NCBI GenBank assembly: GCA_035310015.1
Contig: DATGEO010000099.1
Coordinates: 1-7,601, forward strand
Source: DATGEO01 sp035310015
GTDB taxonomy: Bacteria > Chloroflexota > Dormibacteria > Dormibacterales > Dormibacteraceae
Direction: 5' to 3'
DNA length: 7,601 bases
Of this stretch, positions 1 to 6,761 are shown one piece after another; within the stretch, counting starts at the first letter, position 1; every line of letters starts with the position of its first letter. Both the position numbers and the translations under genes were made by a program. The notes below the pieces were generated by a model, which worked only from the letters and a program-made list of their open reading frames with translations, was not told the origin of the DNA and made no database searches.

Positions 1-1207
<1,207 letters not shown>

Positions 1208-1211
<4 letters not shown>

Positions 1212-2020
1212 AGAGACCGGAACATGCCCTTGTCGGTCACCTTCGTGACCAGCGCACGTCCGTGCTGCGGTGCGGCGGCGGCCATGAGGCGGGCGATGCG
1301 GGTCGCCTGCGACGGCGCGCAGAAGGCGAAGACGCTGGGCCCGGCGCCGCAGATCGAGGCGGCATAGGCTCCGGCGCGGCCCGCGGCGTCCATCACGTCC
1401 TGAACCCACGGGTACAGGTGCACGCGGTGCGGCTGCGCGAGCCGGTCCCGCAGCGCGTGATCGAGCAGCGTCGGGCGCTTGGCCGTGATCGCGCGGACCA
1501 GCAGCCCCGTGCGAGCGGCGTTGTAGATGGCCGACTCCATCGGCACCGAGTCCGGAAGCACGGAGCGCGCCTTCTCCGTCGGCAGCGGCGCGTGGGCGAC
1601 GAAAAGCGCGATGCCCCAGCCAGGGTTGGGCAGGCGCTCGTCGAACTGCTCGGAGACGATGCGAATGCCGCCGGCGGCGCACGCTGACACGTTGTCGAGG
1701 TGCCCCTCCTCGGCGCCCGCGTCGATGATGTGGCTCTTCAGGTCCCACGGCTCGGTGAGAGCCGACGCGGCCAGCCGCGCGGCCGCGCTGCTGCCGAGGC
1801 CGACGCCCAGAGGAATCTCGCTCTTCACGTAGCCCTTGAACCGCATCTTCGAAAACGGGTTCGGGTGGGCCATCAGGTAATCGGCGCCCTCGCCCTCGTA
1901 GTCCCACTGCGGCTTGTCGGCGGGCTCGGCGATGACCTCCATCCAGAGGTCGATGGCCATGGCCATGCAGTCGAAGCCGGGACCGATGTTGGCGATCGAG
2001 GCGGGAACTCGAATTCTCAT
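1208..2020 (-). CDS. thrB: Homoserine kinase, short form
   Basis: A GHMP-family kinase that converts homoserine and ATP to O-phosphohomoserine, the substrate of the threonine synthase encoded just upstream. Its 270 residues show the three GHMP motifs: PASIANIGPGFD at 6-17, the phosphate loop IPLGVGLGSSAAA at 69-81, and SICGAGPSVFAF at 222-233. The sequence around GHLDNV (106-111) corresponds to the usual GHPDN stretch, with Leu replacing Pro. Typical bacterial ThrB has about 290-320 residues. The shortfall appears to lie before the phosphate loop, where the usual segment between the N-terminal strand and IPLG is reduced, and just after it. Reading frame and motifs are intact, so this looks like a compact enzyme rather than a pseudogene. 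The ATG directly follows the thrC stop (TAGATG), and the 3' end overlaps lysC by 4 bases. No strong ribosome binding site precedes it, so translation probably depends on coupling to thrC. Confidence 0.94.
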
Positions 2021-3064
2021 CTACAGCTTCAAAACCTTGGCCAGTGTACGGGCATCGCCCTCGAGTTCAATCGGCGGTTCGACGTTCTTGAGCGCCGCGT
2101 CCGGGTCCTTCAACCCGGAGCCCGTGAGCACCACCACCGCGGTCGCGTCCTTGTCGATCCGGCCCTCCTGCACGAGCCTGAACAGCAGCGCCAGGGGCGC
2201 AGCTGACGCCGGCTCGCAGAACAGCCCCTCGGTGCCGGCGAGCCGCACCTGCGCGGACAGGATCTCGGTGTCGCTGACGGCGGCGATGGCGCCGCCCGAC
2301 TCGTCGCGGGCGCTGGTCGCGCCCTCCCACGACGCCGGGTTGCCGATGCGAATCGCCGAGGCCACGGTCTTCGGATGCTCGACCGGGTGGCCGTTGACGA
2401 TGGGGGCGGCGCCGTCGGCCTGGGCGCCGACCATGCGCGGCAGCGTCTTCGCGCGCCCTGCGGCGTGAAACTCGCGGAAGCCCTTCCAGTACGCGGTGAT
2501 GTTGCCGGCGTTGCCGACGGGCAGGAGAAGGTAGTCGGGCGCGTCGCCCAGGGCCTCGATGACCTCGAAGGCCGCCGTCTTCTGGCCCTCGATGCGATGG
2601 GGGTTGACCGAGTTCATGAGCGCGACCGGGTAGCGCGCCGTGAGTTCGCGCACAGTTTCCAGCGCGGTGTCGAACGTGCCTTTGAGGGCCACCACCTTCG
2701 CCCCGTACATGAGCGCTTGCGAGAGCTTGTTCATCGCGATTTCGCCGTTGGGGACCACGACGATGGCGCGGACGCCGGTATGCGCCGCATACGCGGCCAT
2801 CGACGCGGACGTGTTGCCGGTGGAGGCGCACATCAGGACCTTGCTTCCGGCCTCGATCGCCTTCGCCACCGCGACCACCATGCCGCGGTCCTTGAACGAA
2901 CCGGTCGGGTTCAGGCCCTCGTACTTGAAGAAGAGGTGCTTGAGGCCCAGCGCTCGCGCGATGTGCCGGCTCTGCACGAGCGGCGTCGAGCCTTCGTGCA
3001 GGTCGACTTCGGGCGTGCCCGGTCCGACGGGCAGGAATTCGCGATACCGCGCCAGTACGCCCAT
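2021..3064 (-). CDS. thrC: Threonine synthase
   Basis: A pyridoxal-phosphate enzyme that converts O-phosphohomoserine and water to L-threonine and phosphate. The 347-residue protein is the normal length for the short bacterial/archaeal class. Visible motifs in order: EGSTPLV at 24-30; NPTGSFKDRG at 52-61, whose Lys58 should form the Schiff base with PLP; ASTGNTSAS at 80-88; the phosphate-binding loop PVGNAGN at 182-188; CEPASAAPLA at 283-292; and TGSGLKDP at 314-321 near the C terminus. The fold is the type II PLP fold shared with threonine dehydratase and cysteine synthase. The GNAGN loop, the TGSGLKDP tail and the place between hom and thrB make threonine synthase the right choice. The ATG lies three bases after the hom stop, in a TAA TAG ATG run with no nearby Shine-Dalgarno sequence, so translation is probably by reinitiation after hom. 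Confidence 0.96.
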   Translation of the reverse strand: MGVLARYREFLPVGPGTPEVDLHEGSTPLVQSRHIARALGLKHLFFKYEGLNPTGSFKDRGMVVAVAKAIEAGSKVLMCASTGNTSASMAAYAAHTGVRAIVVVPNGEIAMNKLSQALMYGAKVVALKGTFDTALETVRELTARYPVALMNSVNPHRIEGQKTAAFEVIEALGDAPDYLLLPVGNAGNITAYWKGFREFHAAGRAKTLPRMVGAQADGAAPIVNGHPVEHPKTVASAIRIGNPASWEGATSARDESGGAIAAVSDTEILSAQVRLAGTEGLFCEPASAAPLALLFRLVQEGRIDKDATAVVVLTGSGLKDPDAALKNVEPPIELEGDARTLAKVLKL

Positions 3065-3067
3065 CTA

Positions 3068-4360
3068 TTAATAGACGCGAAGAAAGCAGGAGACCTCGTG
3101 CACAGGTTCGAGGCCGGCGATGCGCTCGCGCGCCTTCTGCAGCTGCGCGTCCGGCGCCGGATGCGTGGTGATGACGATCTCGGCGGTTTTGTCCTGGATC
3201 GACGCGTCCTTCTGGATGAAGCTCGAGATGCTCACGTTCTCTTCGGCGAAGACCTGGCCGACGGCCGCCAGCACGCCGGCGCGATCGTCGACCTGAATCC
3301 GGTAGTAGGCGCGCGTGACCACCTCGCCCATCGGCACCACGCCGATGCGGTCGTCGAAGCTGAATGACGGGCGGCTCTGCACACCGCGGCGGATACCGCG
3401 GGCCAGGTCGATCAGGTCGCCCACCACCGCCGAGGCCGTCGGTTTTCCGCCCGCGCCCTGCCCTTCCAGCATCACCCGGCCGACGAGATCGCCTTCCACG
3501 AAAACGGCGTTGTTGGCGCCTTCGACCTGCGCGAGCGGATGGTCGAGCGGCACCATCGCCGGGTGCACGCGCGCCTCGATGCGGCCCGGGTGGCGCTGGG
3601 TGTGGGCGATGAGCTTGATCGCATAGCCCAGCTCGCGCGCGTAACGGAAGTCGACCGGTGAGATGCCTTGGATGCCCTCGCGGTAGATCTCGCGTGGGTG
3701 AACGGTGATCTCGTACGCGATCGAGCCCAGGATGGCGAGCTTGTACGTCGCGTCGAAGCCGCCGATGTCGTCGGTCGGGTCCGCCTCCGCGTAGCCCGCC
3801 AGCTGCGCCTCGCGCACCGCGTCCTCGAGCGGCAGCTGTTCGCCGGCCATGCGGCCCAGCACGTAGTTCGTGGTGCCGTTGATGACCGCCGACACGCGCT
3901 CGATCCGGTTCGCCTGCAGGTCCGTGCGGAACGTGCTGATGAGCGGGATGCCGCCCCCCACGGCGGCCTCGAAGTACACGTCGACGTTCTTCTCGGCGGC
4001 GAGGCTCAGCAGCTCCGGCCCGTGGTTGGCCATGACCATCTTGTTGGCGGTGACGACGTGCTTGCCGGCGGAGATGGCGCGGCGCAGGTAGGAGTGCATC
4101 GGCTCATCGCCGCCGGCGACCTCGATCACGACCTCGATCGAGCTGTCGTCGAGCAGGACGTCCGCGTCATTGGTCAGAAGCTCGCGCGGCACGTCGACCG
4201 GCCGCGGTTTCTCGACGTCGCGGACGAGCACGCGCCGCAGGCACAGCTCCACGCCCGCGCGGCGAGCGAGCTGCACCTTCCAGGTCAGCAGCCGCTCGGC
4301 CACCTGCGAGCCCACGGTGCCCAGGCCGATCAGGCCCACGTTCAAAGAGGCCGCGGTCAT
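3068..4360 (-). CDS. hom: Homoserine dehydrogenase with C-terminal ACT domain
   Basis: Reduces L-aspartate semialdehyde to L-homoserine with NAD(P)H, the branch point from lysine towards threonine and methionine. The 430 residues match the monofunctional form. A Rossmann dinucleotide site GLIGLGTVGSQV lies at 9-20. VVTANKMVMANHG contains Lys107. EAAVGGGIPLI starts at 131 and INGTTNYVLG at 160-169. AGYAEADPTDDIGGFDATYKL at 188-208 carries the acidic substrate-binding residues and the presumed catalytic Lys207. A C-terminal ACT domain, about 350-420 (YYRIQVDDRAGVLAAVGQVF), is usually the site of threonine feedback inhibition. No kinase domain is fused. It is the first gene of the operon, with an AGGGAG ribosome binding site 11 bases upstream of the ATG. 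Only 20 bases separate it from the divergent gene, so its promoter must lie at least partly inside that gene. Confidence 0.96.
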   Translation of the reverse strand: MTAASLNVGLIGLGTVGSQVAERLLTWKVQLARRAGVELCLRRVLVRDVEKPRPVDVPRELLTNDADVLLDDSSIEVVIEVAGGDEPMHSYLRRAISAGKHVVTANKMVMANHGPELLSLAAEKNVDVYFEAAVGGGIPLISTFRTDLQANRIERVSAVINGTTNYVLGRMAGEQLPLEDAVREAQLAGYAEADPTDDIGGFDATYKLAILGSIAYEITVHPREIYREGIQGISPVDFRYARELGYAIKLIAHTQRHPGRIEARVHPAMVPLDHPLAQVEGANNAVFVEGDLVGRVMLEGQGAGGKPTASAVVGDLIDLARGIRRGVQSRPSFSFDDRIGVVPMGEVVTRAYYRIQVDDRAGVLAAVGQVFAEENVSISSFIQKDASIQDKTAEIVITTHPAPDAQLQKARERIAGLEPVHEVSCFLRVY

Positions 4361-4367
4361 AGGGCGC

Positions 4368-4373
4368 TATTCT
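4368..4373 (+). promoter_or_regulatory. Possible -10 element for a leaderless transcript
   Basis: TATTCT matches four of six positions of the TATAAT consensus and ends seven bases before the GTG of the downstream plus-strand gene. That gene has no recognisable ribosome binding site. Transcription starting at or one base before the GTG would give a leaderless mRNA, which many high-GC bacteria translate. No convincing -35 hexamer is present at 17 bases, so this is inference from position and should be treated as weak. Confidence 0.3.
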
Positions 4374-4377
4374 CCCT
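4372..4377 (-). promoter_or_regulatory. Ribosome binding site of hom
   Basis: AGGGAG on the minus strand, 11 bases before the hom ATG. The spacing is slightly long but this is the only purine-rich stretch available. It lies within the 20-base gap between the divergent genes, which leaves no room for a leader-peptide attenuator, T-box or riboswitch outside coding sequence. Confidence 0.55.
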
Positions 4378-4380
4378 GCC

Positions 4381-5343
4381 GTGACCCGCCTCCTGCGCGA
4401 AGCCGACGTCGCACAGGTCCTGGACATGGACGCCGTGATCGCGGCGATCACCGGCGCGATGCGCGAGCTCGGGGAGGGCAAGGCACAGAACGAGCCGCGG
4501 CGGAGGGCGTTCGCGCCCGGCGCGCTGCTCAACGTAATGTTCGCCGCCTACCCGGGCGGCGGCTGCATGGGCCTCAAGGCGTACACGGTGGCCGGCGGAC
4601 AGGTGCGGTTCCTGGTCACGGTCTTCGCCCTCGACGGCTCGCTGACGGCGCTCATCGACGCCGACCTGCTCGGGGCCTACCGCACCGGCGCGGCGACGGC
4701 GGTGGCGGTGCGGGCGCTGGCGCCCAAGGGGCCGTTGGTCGTGGCGCTTTTCGGCTCGGGCCACCAGGCGGGCACCCAAGCCCTGGCCCTGTCCCGCGTA
4801 CTCGAGATCTCGGAACTGCGCGTGTTCAGCCCCACGCAGGCGCACCGAGAAGCCTTCGCGGCCGAGCGGGCGGCGGCGCTGAAGCTGAACGTCGTGCCGG
4901 CGGCCAGCGCCGAGGCGGCGGTTCGGGGCGCGAACGTGATCGTGGCCAGCACCACCAGCACCGAGCCGGTGCTGCAGGCCGACTGGGTCGAACCGGCGGC
5001 CCTGGTCGTCGGAGCGGGCTCGAACTTTCCCAACCGGTCCGAGATCCCGGCCGACCTGGTCGCCCGGGCGCAGACCATCGTGGTCGACCAGCTCGCCACG
5101 GCGCGGCTGGAGAGCGGCGACCTGATCGCCGCCCAGAAGGCGGGCAAGTTCGAGTGGGAGAGGGCGATCGAGCTGGCGAGCGTGCTGCTCGGCGGCTGGA
5201 AGGCGCCGGAAACGCCGGGCATCACCCTGTTCGAGTCGCACGGCCTGGCGCTGTGGGACCTGGCGGCCGCTTCGACCGTTCTGCCCGCCGCCGAGAAGCA
5301 GGGGCTGGGCGAGGTGGTGGAGGTGTTCCCCCCTGCCGGCTAG
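4381..5343 (+). CDS. Ornithine cyclodeaminase/mu-crystallin family protein
   Basis: A 320-residue NAD(P)-dependent protein of the family that includes ornithine cyclodeaminase, archaeal alanine dehydrogenase, ketimine reductases and mu-crystallin. The GTG start gives the family's usual N terminus (LLREADVAQVLDMDAVIAAI). Family marks are GLKAYT at 64-69 with Lys66; DADLLGAYRTGAATA at 93-107, with the substrate-binding Arg101; the dinucleotide motif FGSGHQAGTQA at 124-134; VDQLATARLESGDL at 235-248; and a C-terminal ESHGLALWDLAAAS stretch. True ornithine cyclodeaminases carry a catalytic Asp in a GGDCPGKTE-type segment. Here the corresponding stretch reads GAGSNFPNRSE (211-221), without that Asp, as in the alanine dehydrogenase/imine reductase-like members. 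I therefore avoid the ornithine cyclodeaminase name. The substrate is unknown; the divergent threonine operon hints at amino-acid metabolism but proves nothing. The TAG stop shares CTAG with the stop of the converging gene. Confidence 0.88.
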   Translation: MTRLLREADVAQVLDMDAVIAAITGAMRELGEGKAQNEPRRRAFAPGALLNVMFAAYPGGGCMGLKAYTVAGGQVRFLVTVFALDGSLTALIDADLLGAYRTGAATAVAVRALAPKGPLVVALFGSGHQAGTQALALSRVLEISELRVFSPTQAHREAFAAERAAALKLNVVPAASAEAAVRGANVIVASTTSTEPVLQADWVEPAALVVGAGSNFPNRSEIPADLVARAQTIVVDQLATARLESGDLIAAQKAGKFEWERAIELASVLLGGWKAPETPGITLFESHGLALWDLAAASTVLPAAEKQGLGEVVEVFPPAG

Positions 5344-5630
5344 GGCAGGTTCGAGTTCACCGGCTGGGGCGCGAGCGCCCCGATCTGCAGGTAGGACCCG
5401 ACGATGAAGGCGGTCACCAGGATCACGACGAGCGCGGCGCTGGCCACCGAGTACAGCATCAGCGGCGAGGGGCCGTTACCGGCCACGCGCGCCATCAAGC
5501 CCATCCAGTCGGGGCCGCGCCGCGGCACCCAGGTTTCGACACCTTCCCGGAGCATCCGGGCGACGGCGGCTTCGGAGGGTGAGTTCAACCCTCCCGTTTC
5601 AGGGTTGTCGTCCACGTAGGGCACCTTCAC
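5340..5630 (-). CDS. Small single-pass membrane protein, candidate anti-sigma factor
   Basis: I do not recognise this 96-residue protein as a known family. Residues 1-55 are hydrophilic (charged, with Pro and Gly). Residues about 56-86 form one strongly hydrophobic segment (LMLYSVASAALVVILVTAFIVG at its centre), followed by a short polar tail. RR at 37-38 before the segment suggests a cytoplasmic N terminus. It contains no Cys or His, so the zinc-binding anti-sigma motif HxxxCxxC is absent. It follows the ECF sigma gene and overlaps its 3' end by 32 bases in another frame, the arrangement typical of sigma/anti-sigma pairs. The role is therefore inferred from context alone. The start is uncertain: GTG at 5630 gives the longest form, in-frame GTGs follow at 5624 and 5615, and none has a clear ribosome binding site. 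Its TAG stop interlocks with the convergent gene's stop. Confidence 0.65.
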   Translation of the reverse strand: MKVPYVDDNPETGGLNSPSEAAVARMLREGVETWVPRRGPDWMGLMARVAGNGPSPLMLYSVASAALVVILVTAFIVGSYLQIGALAPQPVNSNLP

Positions 5631-6156
5631 TACTCGAACGCTTCGGTTCCCAGACTTGATCGCTGCCGGTGGCCCTGCGCATGGTGGCGACCGCCTTGGC
5701 GATGCGCGACGCCACCGTCCCGGCCGGGATGCCCAACGCCACCGCGATCTCCTCGCGCGTCATGCCCTCGTAGTAGTGCAGGACCACGGCCGCCCTTAGC
5801 TTCGGGCTCAGGGTGGCGAGGGCCTTGGTCACCACGTCGCGGGCCTCGGCCTGGTCGTATTCGCGGCGGTCGGGGGTCGTGTAGAGGCGGGCGGGCAGGA
5901 AGCGGGCGAGCTTCTGCCGGCGCAGGTAGGAGATGGCGAGGTTGATGCCGATGCGCCGCAGCCAGGCCCCCGGCGGCGCGGTCGGCTTGTAGCGAGTGCG
6001 GGCGCGGTAGGCGCGGACGAAGGTCTCCTGCGCCAGGTCTTCGGCGGCGGCGGAGTCGAGGACGACCGCGCGGATGGCGCGATAGACCGGAAGGTACTCG
6101 CGGTCGTACAGCTCGCGAAACTGAGTGGCGGGATCGAGCTCCCTGTCCTCGGTCAC
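5599..6156 (-). CDS. ECF-type RNA polymerase sigma factor (sigma-70 family)
   Basis: A 185-residue group 4 sigma factor that directs RNA polymerase to a dedicated promoter set. Region 2 spans about residues 13-80: FRELYDREYLPVYRAI, then AAEDLAQETFVRAYRA (37-52, core-polymerase binding), then WLRRIGINLAISYLRRQ (65-81, -10 recognition). A linker of about 30 residues follows. Region 4 spans about 111-161, with ALATLSPKLRAAVVLHYYEGMT and the helix-turn-helix REEIAVALGIPAGTVASRIAKAVATMRR, which reads the -35 element. No region 3 and no C-terminal sensor extension are present, so the protein is a plain ECF. The GTG at 6156 places region 2 at a normal distance from the N terminus; its ribosome binding site is poor (AGGG very close to the start). 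It overlaps the small membrane-protein gene by 32 bases. The signal it answers cannot be inferred. Confidence 0.92.
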   Translation of the reverse strand: MTEDRELDPATQFRELYDREYLPVYRAIRAVVLDSAAAEDLAQETFVRAYRARTRYKPTAPPGAWLRRIGINLAISYLRRQKLARFLPARLYTTPDRREYDQAEARDVVTKALATLSPKLRAAVVLHYYEGMTREEIAVALGIPAGTVASRIAKAVATMRRATGSDQVWEPKRSSSEGALRGRQP

Positions 6157-6178
6157 GCCCTAAGTGTGGGACAACGCC

Positions 6179-6204
6179 GACGGCCCGGGCGCCGCTTCTG
6201 GTCC
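6179..6204 (-). promoter_or_regulatory. Candidate ECF-type promoter of the sigma gene
   Basis: On the minus strand GGACC (6200-6204) is followed after exactly 17 bases by CGTC (6179-6182). This resembles the common ECF promoter layout of GGAAC, 16-17 bases, then CGTC, with one mismatch in the -35 part. Transcription would begin about 16 bases before the GTG of the sigma gene, consistent with autoregulation. In GC-rich DNA such a match can easily arise by chance. Confidence 0.3.
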
Positions 6205-6263
6205 TGTTCTATCTCGCCGCGCGGGGTGCACGACCGCTGAGCTGAACCGGTCGGGCGTCGTAG

Positions 6264-6340
6264 ATCCGCGATAGCCCGCGAGTGCCGGACGACGCGGGAA
6301 ATTCCATCGGCGGAAGCCCGCGAGTGCCGGCGAACGCGGG
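6264..6340. repeat. Two 35-bp direct repeats at 42-bp pitch, each with an inverted repeat
   Basis: Copies at 6264-6298 and 6306-6340 match at 29 of 35 positions and are separated by 7 bases. Each contains CCCGCG and CGCGGG flanking a 12-base loop (6275-6298 and 6317-6340), able to form a hairpin, and each contains the core GCGAGTGCCGG (6278-6288 and 6320-6330). The same core recurs three times at 6766-6860 on the other side of the tRNA genes. The arrangement resembles REP-like intergenic palindromes; function unknown. Confidence 0.8.
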
Positions 6341-6459
6341 TTTCCAACCAACCTCAGTCGATGCCGATCGTGGCTGCGTCTTTTGTTTCCGAGAGATCAC
6401 GCCGACAACGTGCTCGCCCTCGGCGGGCTCGTGCCCAACGTGCTGTTCAAAGGAGACGC

Positions 6460-6516
6460 GCGGTTATGTGCACACAGCCGTAGCTGCTGAGCATCGGAGG
6501 GCGGTTGTGTGCACAC
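6460..6516. repeat. Pair of 16-bp direct repeats containing TGTGCACA
   Basis: GCGGTTATGTGCACAC (6460-6475) and GCGGTTGTGTGCACAC (6501-6516) differ at one base and lie 41 bases apart. Both contain the palindrome TGTGCACA; in the second copy the symmetry extends to GTGTGCACAC. They lie downstream of tRNA-Leu, with no shared sequence with the 42-bp repeats. A paired regulator-binding site is possible but no regulator is known. Confidence 0.65.
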
Positions 6517-6538
6517 TTCCGCTTTCGACGCCAAATGG

Positions 6539-6623
6539 TGGTGGGCGACCCGGGACTCGAACCCGGATGGGTTGCCCCACACGCCCCTCAAACGTGCGCG
6601 TCTACCAGTTCCGCCAGCCGCCC
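6539..6623 (-). tRNA. tRNA-Leu, anticodon GAG
   Basis: The minus strand folds as a class II tRNA. Acceptor GGGCGGC pairs with GTCGCCC with one G-U. The D arm contains AACTGGTAGA. The anticodon stem CACGT/GCGTG encloses loop TTGAGGG, giving anticodon GAG for CUC/CUU. A long variable arm TGGG/CCCA closes on a small loop. The T arm is CCGGG, TTCGAGT, CCCGG. The discriminator is A and the CCA end is encoded (6539-6541); a second CCA follows directly at 6536-6538. It lies 32 bases downstream of tRNA-Arg in the same orientation, so the two are probably cotranscribed. Confidence 0.96.
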
Positions 6624-6655
6624 TTGCTGCGCCGGAGAATTCTACCGGGGTGGGT

Positions 6656-6731
6656 TGGTGCCCGCTGCAAGACTCGAACTCGCAACCTCTTGATCCGAAG
6701 TCAAGCGCTCTATCCATTGAGCTAAGCGGGC
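6656..6731 (-). tRNA. tRNA-Arg, anticodon UCG
   Basis: The minus strand gives a complete 73-base cloverleaf plus encoded CCA. Acceptor GCCCGCT pairs perfectly with AGCGGGC. The D arm contains TTAGCTCAATGGATAGAGC, with A in the position typical of arginine tRNAs. Anticodon stem CTTGA/TCAAG encloses loop CTTCGGA, giving anticodon UCG for CGA and related CGN codons. The T arm is TGCGAGTTCGAGTCTTGCA. It precedes tRNA-Leu in the direction of transcription. The 5' flank carries the three-copy palindrome array, and no strong -10/-35 pair is evident. Confidence 0.96.
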
Positions 6732-6761
6732 GCGGCGCTTCAGCTTACTGAGCCTGGACTC

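Larger units (their letters stand above)
6157..6538. other. Gene-poor interval between the sigma gene and tRNA-Leu
   Basis: About 380 bases without a gene I would defend. It holds the candidate sigma promoter near 6179-6204, a two-copy repeat at 6264-6340, an apparently plain stretch at 6341-6459, and a two-copy repeat containing TGTGCACA at 6460-6516. Small open frames run through it on both strands, but they owe their length to repeats whose period is a multiple of three and to GC-rich composition. No T-tract terminator for the tRNA transcript is apparent. Confidence 0.6.

Noticed and set aside
2375..3367. Long open frame on the plus strand opposite thrC and the 3' end of hom
   Set aside because: It lies antisense to two clearly identified enzymes, its product is rich in Arg, Asp, Gly and Val with no recognisable domain, and such frames are expected opposite GC-rich genes.
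4361..4380. Lysine riboswitch, T-box or threonine attenuator in front of hom
   Set aside because: The 20-base gap is far too short for any of them.
4170..5582. 470-codon plus-strand frame across hom, the cyclodeaminase-family gene and beyond
   Set aside because: Its product is low-complexity Arg/Gly/Ala text, and the same region has a different frame that encodes a convincing family member. It is a GC-rich shadow.
6153..6400. Several small minus-strand open frames of 63-64 codons upstream of the sigma gene
   Set aside because: They overlap one another in different frames, cross the 42-bp hairpin repeat and have no ribosome binding site or recognisable sequence.
6341..6459. Possible gene remnant on the plus strand reading ADNVLALGGLVPNVLFKGD
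   Set aside because: The peptide looks protein-like, but there is no start, no family match that I can name, and no support on either side.
6450..6483. Good Shine-Dalgarno AAGGAG followed by a five-codon frame (MCTQP)
   Set aside because: There is no regulated gene downstream on the plus strand, and spacing and length are easily met by chance.
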